NCBI GenBank assembly: GCA_951213105.1
Contig: OX578140.1
Span: forward strand, 118,341,653 to 118,405,652
DNA from: Amaurobius ferox
Taxonomy: Eukaryota > Arthropoda > Arachnida > Araneae > Amaurobiidae
Reading direction: 5' to 3'
Length of the DNA stretch: 64,000 nucleotides
Under the pieces are notes generated by a model, which was not told where the DNA came from, did no database searches, and worked only from the letters and a program-made list of their open reading frames with translations. A program made the position numbers and the translations under genes. This document shows, one piece after another, positions 45,504-56,806 of this stretch; within the stretch, counting starts at the first letter, position 1, and every line of letters begins with the position of its first letter.

Positions 45504-48500
45504 CTGAAAAATAAACAATCAAATTACTATTTTGATGTGAAATTACATGTTCAACAAAAATGTTCTTTTCAATAAAATAACATCCACATTTTGCAAAACT
45601 AATGAAAAAATCTTTTAAATGTTCTATTACTTTACCTTCATATATAACACAGTGGTTCTGAACCAGAGGTATGCATACCATAAGCATTCATACGGGGGGC
45701 GGTAGGGGCATGATCCCTCATTGATAGAAAAATTACATTATTTACCCATACAATTCATAATGGGAAATGAAATCCAGTACTGTAACCCTCTCCTAATTTG
45801 GGCCTAATATCTATTCAGTGAACACATGAATTAACGGACAGTTAGTTTGGGCACTACTTAATTTCATATATGTAATAAATATAGCTGTTCTAAGCAGCTA
45901 CCACACTCAAGCTAATCATTTGTGATGACATGACAATGTAATATTTAACTCATGTGTTCAATAATTATCCCCAAAGTAATTAAAAAACACATCTTTCATA
46001 TAAGTATTCATAAGTTGTTTTTAAAAGTGTCTTTTCAAATAAGTTATAGAAGAGGAGATTTTATCTTTTCAAATAATAAATTACATTTTACAATTTCACA
46101 TATTGAAAATCTGCACTACTGAAATATAGTATATGAATGTGATCATGTATATATGTATATATATCAGGACTGGACAACTACCTTCTCAATCTAAGAGCCA
46201 GGCCAAAAAGTTAGGGCTCAGCTTTAAATTTACATTATGTTGCATTTTGATGACATTTGGCAGAAAATGCTTATGATAAATAGTTACAATGGTATAACGC
46301 AATAATGCATAGAGGTTTTAACACTAATGCTAAAAAAAAAAAATTTCATTTTTTTTAAATTAATACTTAAAAAGTACTGATTTTTTCAGATTAAAATTTA
46401 TAGGAGAAGCAAAAACTCTGTTTGATGTAAAGGAATAATAATTTATCAGTAAAGCAATAATATTCATGAAATTTGGAAGTATTTTTGATAATATACATTA
46501 AAATGGGTGATTTAAAAGATTAATATTGCTGTACATTTCCTTAAAATAAATATTTATAATGACTCAAATTCACTCTGGGGGCAAAGATGAAAGGATTCCA
46601 TTCAGTAGTCAGTGTTTTAATAAAAGTTTGAAAAAGAATCCTGTGTATTTATTGCTTAATCAAGCATTTTACTTTAATTCTTCAGTACATTCAGCTAAAG
46701 TATGCGTACTTACAGATAAAGTATGCAGAAACTAAAATGATTACTGAATACTATATCTTTAAATATCATAAGATAATCATTAAAAAGAAACTCAGAATTA
46801 ACTTTTAATATGCTTATGTGTTTGTTTATTTTTATTTCATTTTATTTTGTTCATTTTTTGTTATTGTTGTTATAAATTATAAAATAATTTAGAATTAAGA
46901 TAAAATACTAGTTAAATGTCATTCATTAACCTATGCACTATAATTTGTAGAAGTTCTGGTTTTCTAATATAGCACATCGTATATGCCTTTTTTTACTACC
47001 ACACATTAACAAATTGTAAACAATTTTGCTTAATTATAGAGTTTGAAATACCTCAGAGGCTTTGTAAATTTAATAAAGCTGTATAATAGAACTTTTTGGT
47101 ATTAATATTTCATTTACAATTCCATTGAAGTGAAAATGTAAGAAAGATTAAATTAGCTTTGTATTATTAAAATAACATTAACTATAATATAATGAAATAT
47201 GCAATGGTAACTTGAAATTGTAAGTTGGTTACTTTGCTTTTTTCCAAGTAATTTTAACAATTTTCAATAACATAATAACTCGCTACATAAAAAAAATGTG
47301 CACAACCTAAACACAAATGACTTCTTAACCCATTCTTTTAAAATTTCAGCATGCCATAACAAATAATAAAAAATATACATGCAATATATTAAGGTACTAA
47401 ATTTTTTATAGGCAATTACTTACTTATCAAACGGTTAAAAATATGTTATTTGATGTATGAAATATTACATTTTACATTATTTTAATTTCATAATTTTAGT
47501 GTAGCATTTTTATTGCTATGATTTCTTACTATTGACAATATCTTAAAAAGAGAATGATATTTTTTTTATCTATATAAATAAAATTGAAAATATATCTATC
47601 TGTCTGTGTGTTTATCTACTTCATCATCACGGTAGAACTGTTGCATCGAATTTCATGAAAATTTGGTGGGTAGCCTTGAAATAGCCCTACTTAAAATTTA
47701 GTCCATGTTTCGAGTTTCTAGGGCCAGGGATTATCGAGATATGAATAAAAATCCCACAATTAAGCCTTCCATAAAATTAGAATTATACATAGATGATATA
47801 TTTTCCACAACTTTATTAAGAAAATTATATCATGATGCTTAGCAATGCAATTAAATCAAATGTGTTTATTAGGCAGATTATTATTATTAATTTTTTTCTG
47901 ATTTAAATAATAAAGAAATTGATATAAAAGAAAATTTTATAACCATTTTTATACCATTTTAGCACTTTCATTTCAGTATATATTGATCCAATTTCATATA
48001 TACTATATAATTTGTTTTCAAACGAGGATGTTTTATTCTTCAGATCTGCTTGTGAAAATAATTTTGCATAGAAAACACAGAAAGGAGAATTAAATTTAGA
48101 AGAATTAAATGAAATATTTTAATAGAATGTTTTGCGTAAGAATGTTATTTAGAATACTGCAAGAATTTGCACATATTTTAAATCATGGGCAATGTCGGGT
48201 ATATGTGCTATTAATAGTATACATAAAATTGTATATTGTACATCTATCTGACTGTTTATTATCTCAGCTTGGTAGAACTCACCTATTTTCTTTTCATTAT
48301 AATTATTATTAAATTTCAAAAATAGAGACTCCAAATATTAAAACTTCACATCAAATTCTGAATTTTAAGTTTCTTGTATTATATAATCAGTACAAAGAAC
48401 GGACATACTGTAATCTATTATAAAATATCATACAACTAACAATATTATTAAAATAATTTTAGAATAAAATATTTGCAGGAAACTGAATAATGTATGACAA

Positions 48501-51500
48501 CATATTAAGTACACTAGGTAAATGCAATCAATGAATGACACAAGCTAACCTGATAAAATATACATTTTAAATATTGAATGGTTTTAAATACTTAATAATT
48601 ATTTAACAAAGCTTAATTTTACAAGTGCCTAGACAATTTTCTTAATGTGACAACAGTAAAATTTTAAAACAAACTAAGAAAACTCTAAAAGGTTTGTTGA
48701 CGTTATAATTAGCAACAAAACAATTTAGAATTCAGTTAGTTTTAATTGAAAAGAAATTTAGACAAGAAAGAAAAATATAATTTAAATAATTTGAATGCCA
48801 TATACTTAAAATTCTAAGTAATTTTGAATGACATGACAATAAGCAAAATATGGTAAGCACTTCTAAAGAGCATTTGCAATATCCAATATGTAATAATGTA
48901 TCCAATGTGTGTATATCCAATGTAATAAGGTATGTAATCAAAGGTATGCAGGTCAAAATTCTTATTAAATCATGAACTAACATATTAGACACTCAAAAAT
49001 ACGATAAAGGACCATTGTCTAGAAAAAGAAACCCGTTGTAGTTCCACAAGCTCACATACTGCACATACTTCTTTGTGTCTCTCCCGGCCTCACATTTTGC
49101 TGCCATAAACCCTTGGGTTGGCCGTGTGGTCTGGGCTTTCGACATACTTCTTTGTGTGGGCTACTCGGGAGAGAATTTTCCAGAAAAAGTCAGGCAGGGA
49201 AATTTGAAGGCCAGATTTAGGCCTACAGAGCACTAAGCGGTCTATTTTCAGGGGGCTGTGCTCTGGCTTCTACTTTCGTAGGCAATGGTTAGAGTCAGTA
49301 AAAATATACTGACTCTGACTCCTAAATAAAACTTATTTAAAAGTAATTTTATTTTGGAATATTTAATTTAGTTTTAAGTAATAAATAAAAAGAATATTTA
49401 CCAATTAAAAACCATTGATATGAAAATTTAAAAATTAATTTATATTTATGTCAGTGTCAGAGTCTGAGACAAATGAGGAGTCGAAGGTTTAAGGTACCAA
49501 CTCCACAGCCCTGATTTCAAGATATTAATTTTGTTTAATTTTATTAAAGTTCATATTATTTAAAACAGTGCCAATGTCAATGATAAAGTAATAAGTGTAT
49601 AAATGTTATCTGCATTTATTTTATAAATTTATGTAATTGAAATTTTAATAATTAAAAAATAATATTAAATAAATCTATGAGACTAATTTTGTTCTATTTA
49701 TATATTTTTCATATTTATGCAGCATTATTATTTATAAAGTATACAGAAATTAAAAATATTGAAGCATAGAGGAATAAAATATTCATACTCTTCTGCAGGA
49801 TAAAATTTCTCAAAAGGCTCTATCACAGTTGTAACATTCTTTCTAAGAGTTGTTTCTATAGCTTTTTTGCTCTCTGTAGCTAACTTTTGTTCCTGTTCAT
49901 CTCTGTAGAAAATTGCAGATCGATATTGTCTTGTGTTACTTGCCAAACTATCAATATTTTTCCAAAATAATTTTAACAAGTCTTCATAACTTATAACCTC
50001 TTCATTATAGTCAATTTCAATTGCTTCTGTATGATCACCTCTAAAAGATGCAAAATATAAATGCATACATGAACATAAAATGAAAAAGTCATGAATGAAC
50101 TACAGTAGTAAATAGTACAACATACCGTCAACCGGGGTAAGAAAAAACCCCTGTTTTGTAGTTTTCATCAAATATCCTTCCAATTATATATATAAAAAAT
50201 TGCTTGGGAATATTTTTTATACAAGATTTTAATAATATCTTTCATTCCAGTTTCTTAAATTTTCTTTTAATTTTGTAGATTACTCAGGACAAAAATAAAA
50301 GAGAGAGGTCAAAGTTATCTGGTGTCTGGGGTAACTTTGACTTCTTGTTGTAATTTACACATTAGGGTCAATGTTAATGTTTAGTAAGGTAGCTATGACC
50401 ACTCTAGAATGGGGGTCAATTTTATCTATGAAAATTTCTCCAATTTTTATGGAGTTACAAATTAAATTCATGTACATTCAATACAGACAAATGACATTTT
50501 AATTTAAAAAGATTAAGCAAATACATTTCAAAACATTTAAGAACTTTATAAACCTTAAATAATGAAAAAGTTGGCTATTACAAATTTTCTACAAAACAAT
50601 GTAGTATTAAATGATAAAATTCTTAATAGTGATAATGCCATCTACAAGCAGATTATCTGACATACAAAAATCATTTTCATCTGGCAATAAGTTGACATCT
50701 TCAAGATCAGATGAGAAATCAAAACTTTTATTAGCTACAACTTGAAACATCTTTGAGCTTTTGTTTGGATGTTCCACTGGGTTCTCCTGCTTTGGTTTTC
50801 TGTTAAAAAATAATTTTCAATGCTGCTACAGCCTTCTTTGTAGGTTTAACAAAATTAATGACTTACTGACACTTGGCATGTCAGCAGCTAGAATTGCTTT
50901 GCCAGGGCTCACAACGATCTTTCCTTTTTTTTTTTTTTAGGGGGTAACAGGACCAATCAAATATTTTTTGTAAAAATTTTAACTAACACAACACTTTGCC
51001 CCATGTATTGAGGGAATGATGTATCACTTTTAGGAAAACAGTAAACGAAATTGTAAAAATGTGACGTAATATATATATATATATATATACAATATTTGCC
51101 CACTCCCCCCCCGGTCCCTATACAGGTACCTAGGCCTTGCCTCTTCCTTCTGCTCACAGAAAGTTTTTCTTCCAAAATTTTCTTGTCTAAGTTATAAAAA
51201 TTTCATAAAGTGATTGAATTCACATTTTAATTTCATAATAATATATGCACTACAAAGTAAAGATATTAGGCTATGACATGCATTAGAGCTTTTTTATTTA
51301 AAAGAAATGGTGATCGCCGAAAATCAATGTTTTAAGCAAAATTAATGCCAGAGGGCAATGTTACTTACTAGAGATGTACCGAATCAAGATTTTGCTGAAT
51401 ACCAAATATTTGGTTGAATGCCGAATATTCGACGGAAGCTGAATATTCGGTGGTGATTTCAGATGCCATAAATTCTCAGAGATCTGTAAAGGATATTATT

Positions 51501-54375
51501 TCCATGGCAAAAATAATTGTAACACACTTTAATCACTCTCCATTGGCTTATTTCAATTTGAAAAATATTCAAGAAAAAGAACTCTGCATATCTCCAAAAA
51601 AACTAGTCCAAGACGTTCTAACATGATGGAACAGTACTTATTATATGCTAGAACTCATATTAGAACAAAAAAAGGCTATTTCATTATATGCTACAGAATG
51701 TGGCAGAATTGAAAATTTGACATCTGATCAGTGGTTAAACTTAGAAAACACCCTTCATCTTCTAGAGCCATTCGAAGAAATCATCAAAATGATAAGTGAT
51801 TCAGAATCAATAATATCAGAAGTTATCCCAACAGTGATTATTCTAGGGTGTTCATCCCAACAGTGATTATTCATTAAAGATTGGACAATAATTTTTTGGT
51901 GTGAACACAATAAAAGACAACTTGAAAAGTTTAGACACACGATTTCACGATATACATAAAAATGACAATTTCTCATTAGTGCTTTTTTTAACAAAGATGA
52001 AAAATATGATGCAGAGGTAAATGCAAGAATGCAAGCTTTGATGATACAAGCAGCAGAAAAAATTTCTTCTTCTAATGAAGAATTTAATAAAACTCAAATC
52101 AGGGCACAAACAACCTCCAGAATAAAATTCATACGTCATTCTGGGATTGCTTTCATGAATTTACCAATCCCACCATCAACCCTGTTAACAATATAAATTT
52201 GGCTTCTACACAGAAAAGCCTACATTATGCTCGTGAGCTTGATTCTTATCTTGAACTATCCCTTTTACCTAAGAAAAATAGTCTTCTGGTGTGGTGGGGT
52301 TAAAACGAACATAAATATCCAACACTGGCAAAATTTGCCAAAATATACTGGTCCGCATCAGAAAGTAGTGTGTACAGTGAATGTTTGTTTTCAGAGGCAG
52401 GGGCCATCTATGAAAAAAAAAAAGTTAATGCCAGAAAATTATATTTTTGAACCATAATTTAAAACTGCTGAACTATAACTATAAATGAAAAGTATATATG
52501 CACTGCATTTAAAATACAGAAAGTAAATGACTCTTAACAAAAAATTATTTTTGTTTATAATAACGATTTTTATGATTTCTTTTTAAAGTTTCTCATGTTT
52601 GAATGCCAATTTTATTTTTAATTAAAGTTTAATTTGTTGGTTTTAACACAGTATGTATATGTAGTTGTAGATTTTTATTTTTTTTATTTTTTAGAAATTT
52701 GTTTAAATAATCATTTATATAAAATAAAAATTGTTCACACAAAAAAAGCATAAAAAAAAATTGTAATATTTGGTGGCCGAATGTCATTATATTCGGCTCT
52801 TAGGCCGAATACCGAATATTCGGTACATCCCTATTACTTAGTGGGATCAGAATTACCCCAGTTGACAGTATATATTTCAGCAGATATTTCACATTAAGAC
52901 TATCCCAATGTCTGCTATCCACTAGTGCCCCATCAGGCCATTTTTAAAAATGCTTAGGCCTATTTTCTTAGAGCAAATAAAACTATTATTTGTGGCAGAG
53001 AAGATATCTTAATAGTTTATAAATACAGCCCATAGCTTAAATTGGGGTATTTAAATGTATTAAATAAACTACCAACACTAGTCAGTTAAAAAAAACTTTG
53101 GGATAAAAAAATTGTAGTACCTTGTTTATGTTCTGCAGATTCCAATGGATGTCTTGAATTGAAACCAAAGACAGTATAGCACCACTATTTTGTTTGATTT
53201 AATTTTTTTAGCACAGAAATCATGGCCTAATGTGCCTTCTTAGGTTTAGATACTATGCCCAATTCTTGGGTAGGGCTTCTTTTTAGTCACACCAATATAA
53301 ATTTATTTTTCTACCACCCCTTCTTTTATTTCTTGCTCTACTGTTAAGAGAGATGTCTGATTTGTACCCTTGAGTTTTCTTTAATTCCATCCCGCTTTTA
53401 ATTCAATTTTCTACATACTATAGCTCTCTCCCCCACCTCTTTTTCTGTTCAGTTTTAAATCAATTTTTTTATGACCTGAAAAAAAGGGCACATAATAATC
53501 CTTCTAAAAAAAAAATGCTACCTTTTAATTGAATAGTAGTACAAGTTTTTGAATCAATGAAGAAATGATTGAATTAACTAGAGGAAAATAATCCTCTCAC
53601 AGAAACTGCTTAAATTATTTAGATGAAAGTGTATTTTCAGTGGTTGCCCTGTTCTTACGGCAGGTTCTGATAGCCGAGTTAATAAATCAGCCTCCAAGGT
53701 AGTCAAATGAGTTCATATCTGCTTTTAATTAGAAAATACAGTTAAATTGCAAATAAGATTTAAATAAAAAAAAATACTCACAAATCTCGATAAGTAGAAT
53801 TTAGTTTCCACTGGTATATAATCTACATAAGTATGATAACCACCTTTCTGATATCCAAATAATGTATATGGGCACCAAAAGCAACCCACTGCAAAAATAG
53901 CAATTTTAAACTTTGGGGGCAAGTTTTTGAGTCAGTGAAGTGACTGAAAAGATTAACCAGTGAAAAATAATCTTCTCGCAGAAATTGCTTACATTATATG
54001 TTGGTACAAGGCATTTATTTAGATGGGGAAGTGTATTTTCACTGGCTGACCTGTTCCTCTTATGCCAGGTCTTAATTGCTAAGTCAATTAGCCAGCTTTC
54101 AAGGTAGTTTCATGTCTGCTTTTAATTAGAAAGTACATCTAAATTGCAAATAAGATTTACATAAAAAAAAATAATAACACTCACAAATCTCGATAGGTAG
54201 GATTCAATTTCTTTCCACTGGTATAACCTACACGAGTATGATAAACGCCTTTCTGACATCCAAATAATGCATCAGGGTGCCAAAAGCAACCCATTGCAAA
54301 AGTTGCAATTTTAAACTTTTGGGGCTCTTGAAGTTGCGACATTGCTTTGACTGATGAACTAACTGTTCCACCCAT
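45272..54375 (-). CDS. MsrA: Peptide-methionine (S)-S-oxide reductase, three exons (join 54375-54185, 50040-49789, 45503-45272)
   Basis: Predicted 224-residue enzyme that reduces methionine-S-sulfoxide in proteins and as free amino acid, using a thioredoxin-type reductant; location in the cell is not shown. Exons of 191, 252 and 232 bp join without frame change: the first junction gives 'NPTYRDLGDHTEAIEIDY' and the second 'FYPAEDYHQKYY', both as expected for the family. 'FAMGCFW' (residues 26-32) holds the catalytic Cys30; the usual GCFWxxE acidic residue is Asp35 here. 'GDHTE', 'RQYRSAIFY' and 'YHQKYYFQTH' are family motifs. The C terminus 'KGKQTHC' could supply the resolving cysteine. Introns are 4144 and 4285 bp, both with GT/AG ends. 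The start is the ATG at 54375; an upstream targeting exon cannot be excluded. Intron 1 holds nested transposons and a decayed exon copy. Confidence 0.93.
45504..49062 (-). other. MsrA intron 2, main part
   Basis: AT-rich intron sequence. 'cagtggttctgaacc' at 45654 and 'caggactggacaactacc' at about 46163 look like isolated hAT ends. At 47565-47760, 'atctatataaataaaattga' with 'tctgtctgtgtgttt' and 'gaatttcatgaaaatttgg' is the end of a common arthropod repeat. No exon was seen; frames at 48109-48334 and 48732-48992 are not supported. Confidence 0.5.
49079..49141 (+). mobile_element. Very short retroposon-like insert (63 bp) with 16-bp TSD
   Basis: 63 bp flanked by perfect 16-bp direct repeats 'acatacttctttgtgt' at 49063-49078 and 49142-49157, inside MsrA intron 2. 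It has CCGGCC near its start, 'ttgctgcc' internally, 'ggccgtgtggtctgggcttt' near its end, then CG. It matches the 56-bp insert at 29917-29972 read on the minus strand at both ends and in the centre. 'ggccgtgtggtctgggc' is faintly like a tRNA 5' half with an A box. Confidence 0.78.
49230..49512 (+). mobile_element. hAT-type 'GAGTCGG' MITE, second copy
   Basis: Contains 'cagtaaaaatatactgactc', 'cctaaataaaac', 'aaaaaccattgat' and 'tttatgtcagtgtcagagtc', and ends 'ccaactccacagccctg' at 49512. The left terminus near 49235 ('cagggggctgtg') is degraded. It lies in MsrA intron 2. Confidence 0.75.
49789..50040 (-). CDS. MsrA: MsrA exon 2
   Basis: 252 bp between an acceptor ('gcatcttttag', AG at 50042-50041) and donor GTATGA (49788-49783). 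The first base completes the Leu codon split by intron 1; the last two (GA) are completed by C of exon 3. It encodes the central part with GDHTEAIEIDY, LLKLFWKN, RQYRSAIFY and FYPAE. Confidence 0.93.
51369..52833 (+). mobile_element. hAT element nested in the Tigger-like element
   Basis: Termini TAGAGATGTACCGAAT (left) and TAGGGATGTACCGAAT (right, read inward). Subterminal 'gccgaatattcg'/'cgaatattcggt' repeats lie on both sides. The 8-bp flanks are 'ttacttac' (51361-51368) and 'ttacttag' (52834-52841), one mismatch. It is 1465 bp long and carries a truncated transposase relic. Confidence 0.93.
51414..52455 (+). pseudogene. hAT transposase relic (ZBED-like)
   Basis: Pieces in order: 'QRSVKDIISMAKIIVTHFNH' and 'KKLVQDVLT' (51414-51626), a stop, then 'WNSTYYMLELILEQKKAISL' and 'LNLENTLHLLEPFEEIIKMI' (51627-51866). 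The C-terminal block near 52310-52440 reads 'LAKFAKIYWSASESSVYSEC' followed by 'LFSEAGAIYEKKK', the family's dimerisation signature with Cys-Leu where Glu-Arg or similar is usual. The BED finger and first catalytic region are missing. Several stops are present, so it is inactive. Confidence 0.88.
53540..54330 (-). repeat. Tandem duplication of MsrA exon 1 and adjacent intron
   Basis: Two direct copies with an offset of about 400 bp; the donor sites are 403 bp apart. The copies share, on the plus strand, 'aataatc.tctc.cagaaa', 'gtgtattttca.tgg', 'tctgcttttaattagaaa', 'aaattgcaaataagattta' and 'ctcacaaatctcgata'. The copy nearer the start (right) is the intact exon; the left copy has decayed. 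Confidence 0.9.
53782..53955 (-). pseudogene. Decayed duplicate of MsrA exon 1
   Basis: This copy keeps 'KFKIAIFAVGCFW' with the catalytic-Cys motif, 'LFGYQKGGYHT' and a good donor (GTGAGT at 53781-53776), with a possible acceptor 'aatcttttcag' upstream near 53955. It has no ATG, an in-frame TGA just upstream, and a net 2-bp loss near 53805-53830 relative to exon 1. The end reads 'DYIPVETKFYLSRF' where exon 1 reads 'GYTSGKKLNPTYRDL'. Splicing it to exon 2 would be out of frame, so it is not a working alternative exon. Confidence 0.88.
54185..54375 (-). CDS. MsrA: MsrA exon 1 (start and catalytic Cys)
   Basis: ATG at 54375-54373. It encodes MGGTVSSSVKAMSQLQEPQK, then FKIATFAMGCFWHPDALFG, CQKGVYHTRVGYTSG and NPTYRD, and ends with TT of a split Leu codon before the donor GTGAGT (54184-54179). 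A second in-frame ATG is codon 12. Confidence 0.92.
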
Positions 54376-54710
54376 AAAAAGTCTAGTGGCTTGAATTTTA
54401 ATAAATATATATAAAAAGATTTTTTATCTTTTTTCTATTATCATTTATGACACGGGAACGGGATGTTTCTTTGTTTTTCCTCTTAATATTGATAACAAAT
54501 ATACTACTATCAGAGGAGATCAGAACTTTCTCCATTACTCTTCCAAAAAACCATAAACATAGGCTATGTACAGAATAAGTATGGGCGGAGCCAATGTGAA
54601 ATACGCCACTTCCTTTACACTCCAGCCTTTACAACATAGCATAAACACTTTACAACATAGCTGAAAAGTGTTTATGCTCCTAACTGAATCTCTTCTGCAT
54701 CCCTGTAGGG

Positions 54711-55866
54711 CAGTGATATTCAAACTGGGTTCCGCTAAACGTTTTCAGGGGTTCCGCGACTTTTTTTAATAAATTTTAGATTTTTGTTATGTTATAAGAT
54801 TTTATAACACTTTTATTAAATTTTTTGTTATTCAAAAATTTCGATAATTAAATTAATTTTTTTTTTTTAAAAACTGAAATTCTTAAATTGTATACACATT
54901 TTAAAATATCTATACTCTGCTGTAGAGATACTGATTCCCTCTCTTTCTTCCAATTACTAGTAAAGTAAAGTTAGTAATATATTCTCCTCTTGATGCTCAA
55001 AGTTTTCAGTCCTTAGTCCAAAAGTTCATTATCGAACATTTATCGAATTTGCAGGAAAGTTTCAGAGAATATTTTCCGACTCCCAAACAGCCATATAACT
55101 GGGTTCAAAATCCATTTCTACAAGTCGAAGATGCTGATTTACCGCCGATGGAAAGAGAACAACTGATTGATATATCCATGGATTCGACTTTAAAAATGCA
55201 ATTTGAACAAGAACTATTGGGTTTTTGGCTGAAAGTTTACAAAGAATACCCGGAAGTGTCTGATCGAGAAGTAAAAATTCTTATGCCCTTTGTTACTACC
55301 TATCTTTGCGAACGATCTTTTCCGAGTTATGTCAGCACTAAAACTAAATACAGGAACAAATTAGATGCAGAATTTGAAATACGTTTGCAAATAACAACAA
55401 TTAAGCCTGATTTTCAAAAGTTGTGTAGCAAGAAGTAAGCGCATTCAAGTCACTAAATTTAGTTACTTCCAGTATTACTTCTGAATTAGATATATTCCAA
55501 TTTTTGTATTTTCTTGCATTTATGCCTACAAATATGCTTGTATGTTTCACTGCAGTGGCGGCTTTTTAGAGCCAGCAAATTCACCTCAGCTGTATTCAAT
55601 AAAAAATCTGAATAACATGTTTTTAATAATTTATTTTTGTATTTAGTATTTGGTTTTATGATTATAATGGTCAAAATTAATTTGCAGTCTTCGGTAGTTA
55701 ATTTTTGTAAATGTAGTCTCAAAACTTTTTTGCGGAGGGAGAGGGGGCACCGAGATTTTCTGTTACGTCACTACGCTTACGGGGCATATTTTTTGTACTA
55801 GGGTTCCAAAAAAAATTTTTTTTTAAGCGTAGGGTTCCGAAGGCGTCAGAAGTTTGAAGACCACTG
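54711..55866 (+). mobile_element. Internally deleted hAT element with perfect 8-bp TSD
   Basis: Perfect duplications 'ctgtaggg' at 54703-54710 and 55867-55874. Ends CAGTGATATTCAAACTGGG (left) and CAGTGGTCTTCAAACTT (right, read inward). 'gggttccg' recurs inverted in both subterminal regions. It is 1156 bp long, retains only the 3' part of a transposase, and lies about 330 bp upstream of the MsrA start. Confidence 0.96.
55049..55437 (+). pseudogene. hAT transposase C-terminal part (ZBED5/SCAND3/FAM200-like)
   Basis: An uninterrupted stretch 'SFREYFPTPKQPYNWVQNPF', 'REQLIDISMDSTLKMQFEQ', 'LLGFWLKVYKEYPEVSDREV' and 'FVTTYLCERSFPSYVSTKTK', followed by 'YRNKLDAEFEIRLQITTIKP' and a stop. This is the C-terminal third of the SCAND3/FAM200/ZBED5-related hAT transposases, including the dimerisation motif. 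There is no start codon, BED finger or catalytic Asp region, because the element is internally deleted. Confidence 0.9.
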
Positions 55867-55874
55867 CTGTAGGG

Positions 55875-56257
55875 GATATTCGCCTGTTCCCCCACCCTCC
55901 TTATCTTCAATACTCTACAATAGGACCACTTTCAACATTTCAAGCAAAACAAGTACACTTTGTATCATGTGAATACATGACATCGATGACTGGAGAAAAT
56001 CCTTGATCATTTTGATTATAACTGGACTGTGACCGAAACAAGTTTTCAAACATCAGTGGTTACAAAAAGTTTTCAAACGCTCTGGTCATGACCGAAGGTC
56101 ACTTGTCATAATCGTAGAAGCTTTTCAAATGTGTCCCAAATATTATCAGTTTTAATTAGATTTTGTCCAGTGGTGTACGGTCCACAGAAGAAATATAATC
56201 ATGGCTTATTTAACACCAGTTTAAAGAAAATGAAATTATTGTACCATAAAATCTCAG
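55875..56257. other. Intergenic sequence, nothing recognised
   Basis: No coding or bounded repeat sequence was seen between the hAT element and the palindrome at 56258. Confidence 0.45.
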
Positions 56258-56806
56258 CATAATTTGTATTTGTAAAACAAATAGATGATAATGTAAAACG
56301 GTGATTGATGATGCAAAAAAAGTTAATAAAAAAGTTGGAATTTATGTACAAATAGGGTCAACAGTACAGTCAATCCTCCCATAATGCGATTAATTCATAC
56401 CGCGTTATATGAAAATCAGATTAATTCGCACCATGTTATATAGATACAAGAAACTCAATCAGTACAAAACAGAACAATTCGTACGGTACGAATTGTTGTA
56501 TTTAATTATAACACGGTACGAATTGTTCTGTTTTGTACTGATTCTGAGTTTCTTGTATCCATATAACATGGTGCGAATTAATCTGATTTGCACTAATCTG
56601 ATTTCCATATAACGCGGTATGAATTAATCGCATTATGGGAGGATTGACTGTATTGTTGACCCTATTTGTACATAAATTCTGACTTTTTTATTAACTTTTT
56701 TTGCATCATCAATCGCCGTTTTACAATATCATCAATCACCGTTTTACATTATCATCAATCACCGCTTTACATTATCATCAATCACCGTTTCACAAATACA
56801 AATTAA
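56258..56806. mobile_element. 550-bp palindrome: pogo-type MITE within a longer foldback
   Basis: The inner element 56367-56650 is flanked by TA (56365-56366, 56651-56652), with ends CAGTCAATCCTCCCATAATG and perfect inverted arms to the centre near 56500. Its flanks are also inverted: 'gatgatgcaaaaaaagttaa' through 'aatagggtcaacag' on the left and the complement on the right, reaching about 56258 and 56806. The outer arm holds one unit of 'atcatcaatcaccgttttac' type on the left and four on the right. The frames here (56409-56612, 56701-56898) are palindrome artefacts. Confidence 0.9.

Larger units (their letters stand above)
50125..52868 (-). mobile_element. Pogo/Tigger-like element in MsrA intron 1, TA TSD
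   Basis: Flanked by TA at 50123-50124 and 52869-52870. Termini CCGTCAACCGGGGTAA (left) and CTGTCAACTGGGGTAA (right, read inward) match at 14 of 16 positions. Without the nested hAT it is about 1.27 kb. On the minus strand a region at about 50940-50630 contains 'ENPVEHPNKSSKMFQVVANK' and an acidic stretch ending 'MSDNLLVDG', compatible with the tail of a pogo-type transposase; the catalytic part is gone. Confidence 0.85.

Noticed and set aside
51061..51092. TA run as a TATA box or promoter
   Set aside because: Simple microsatellite within a transposon in an intron, with no associated coding start.
53725..53922. A second working MsrA exon or gene copy
   Set aside because: No ATG, upstream in-frame stop, and a net 2-bp change that makes it join exon 2 out of frame.
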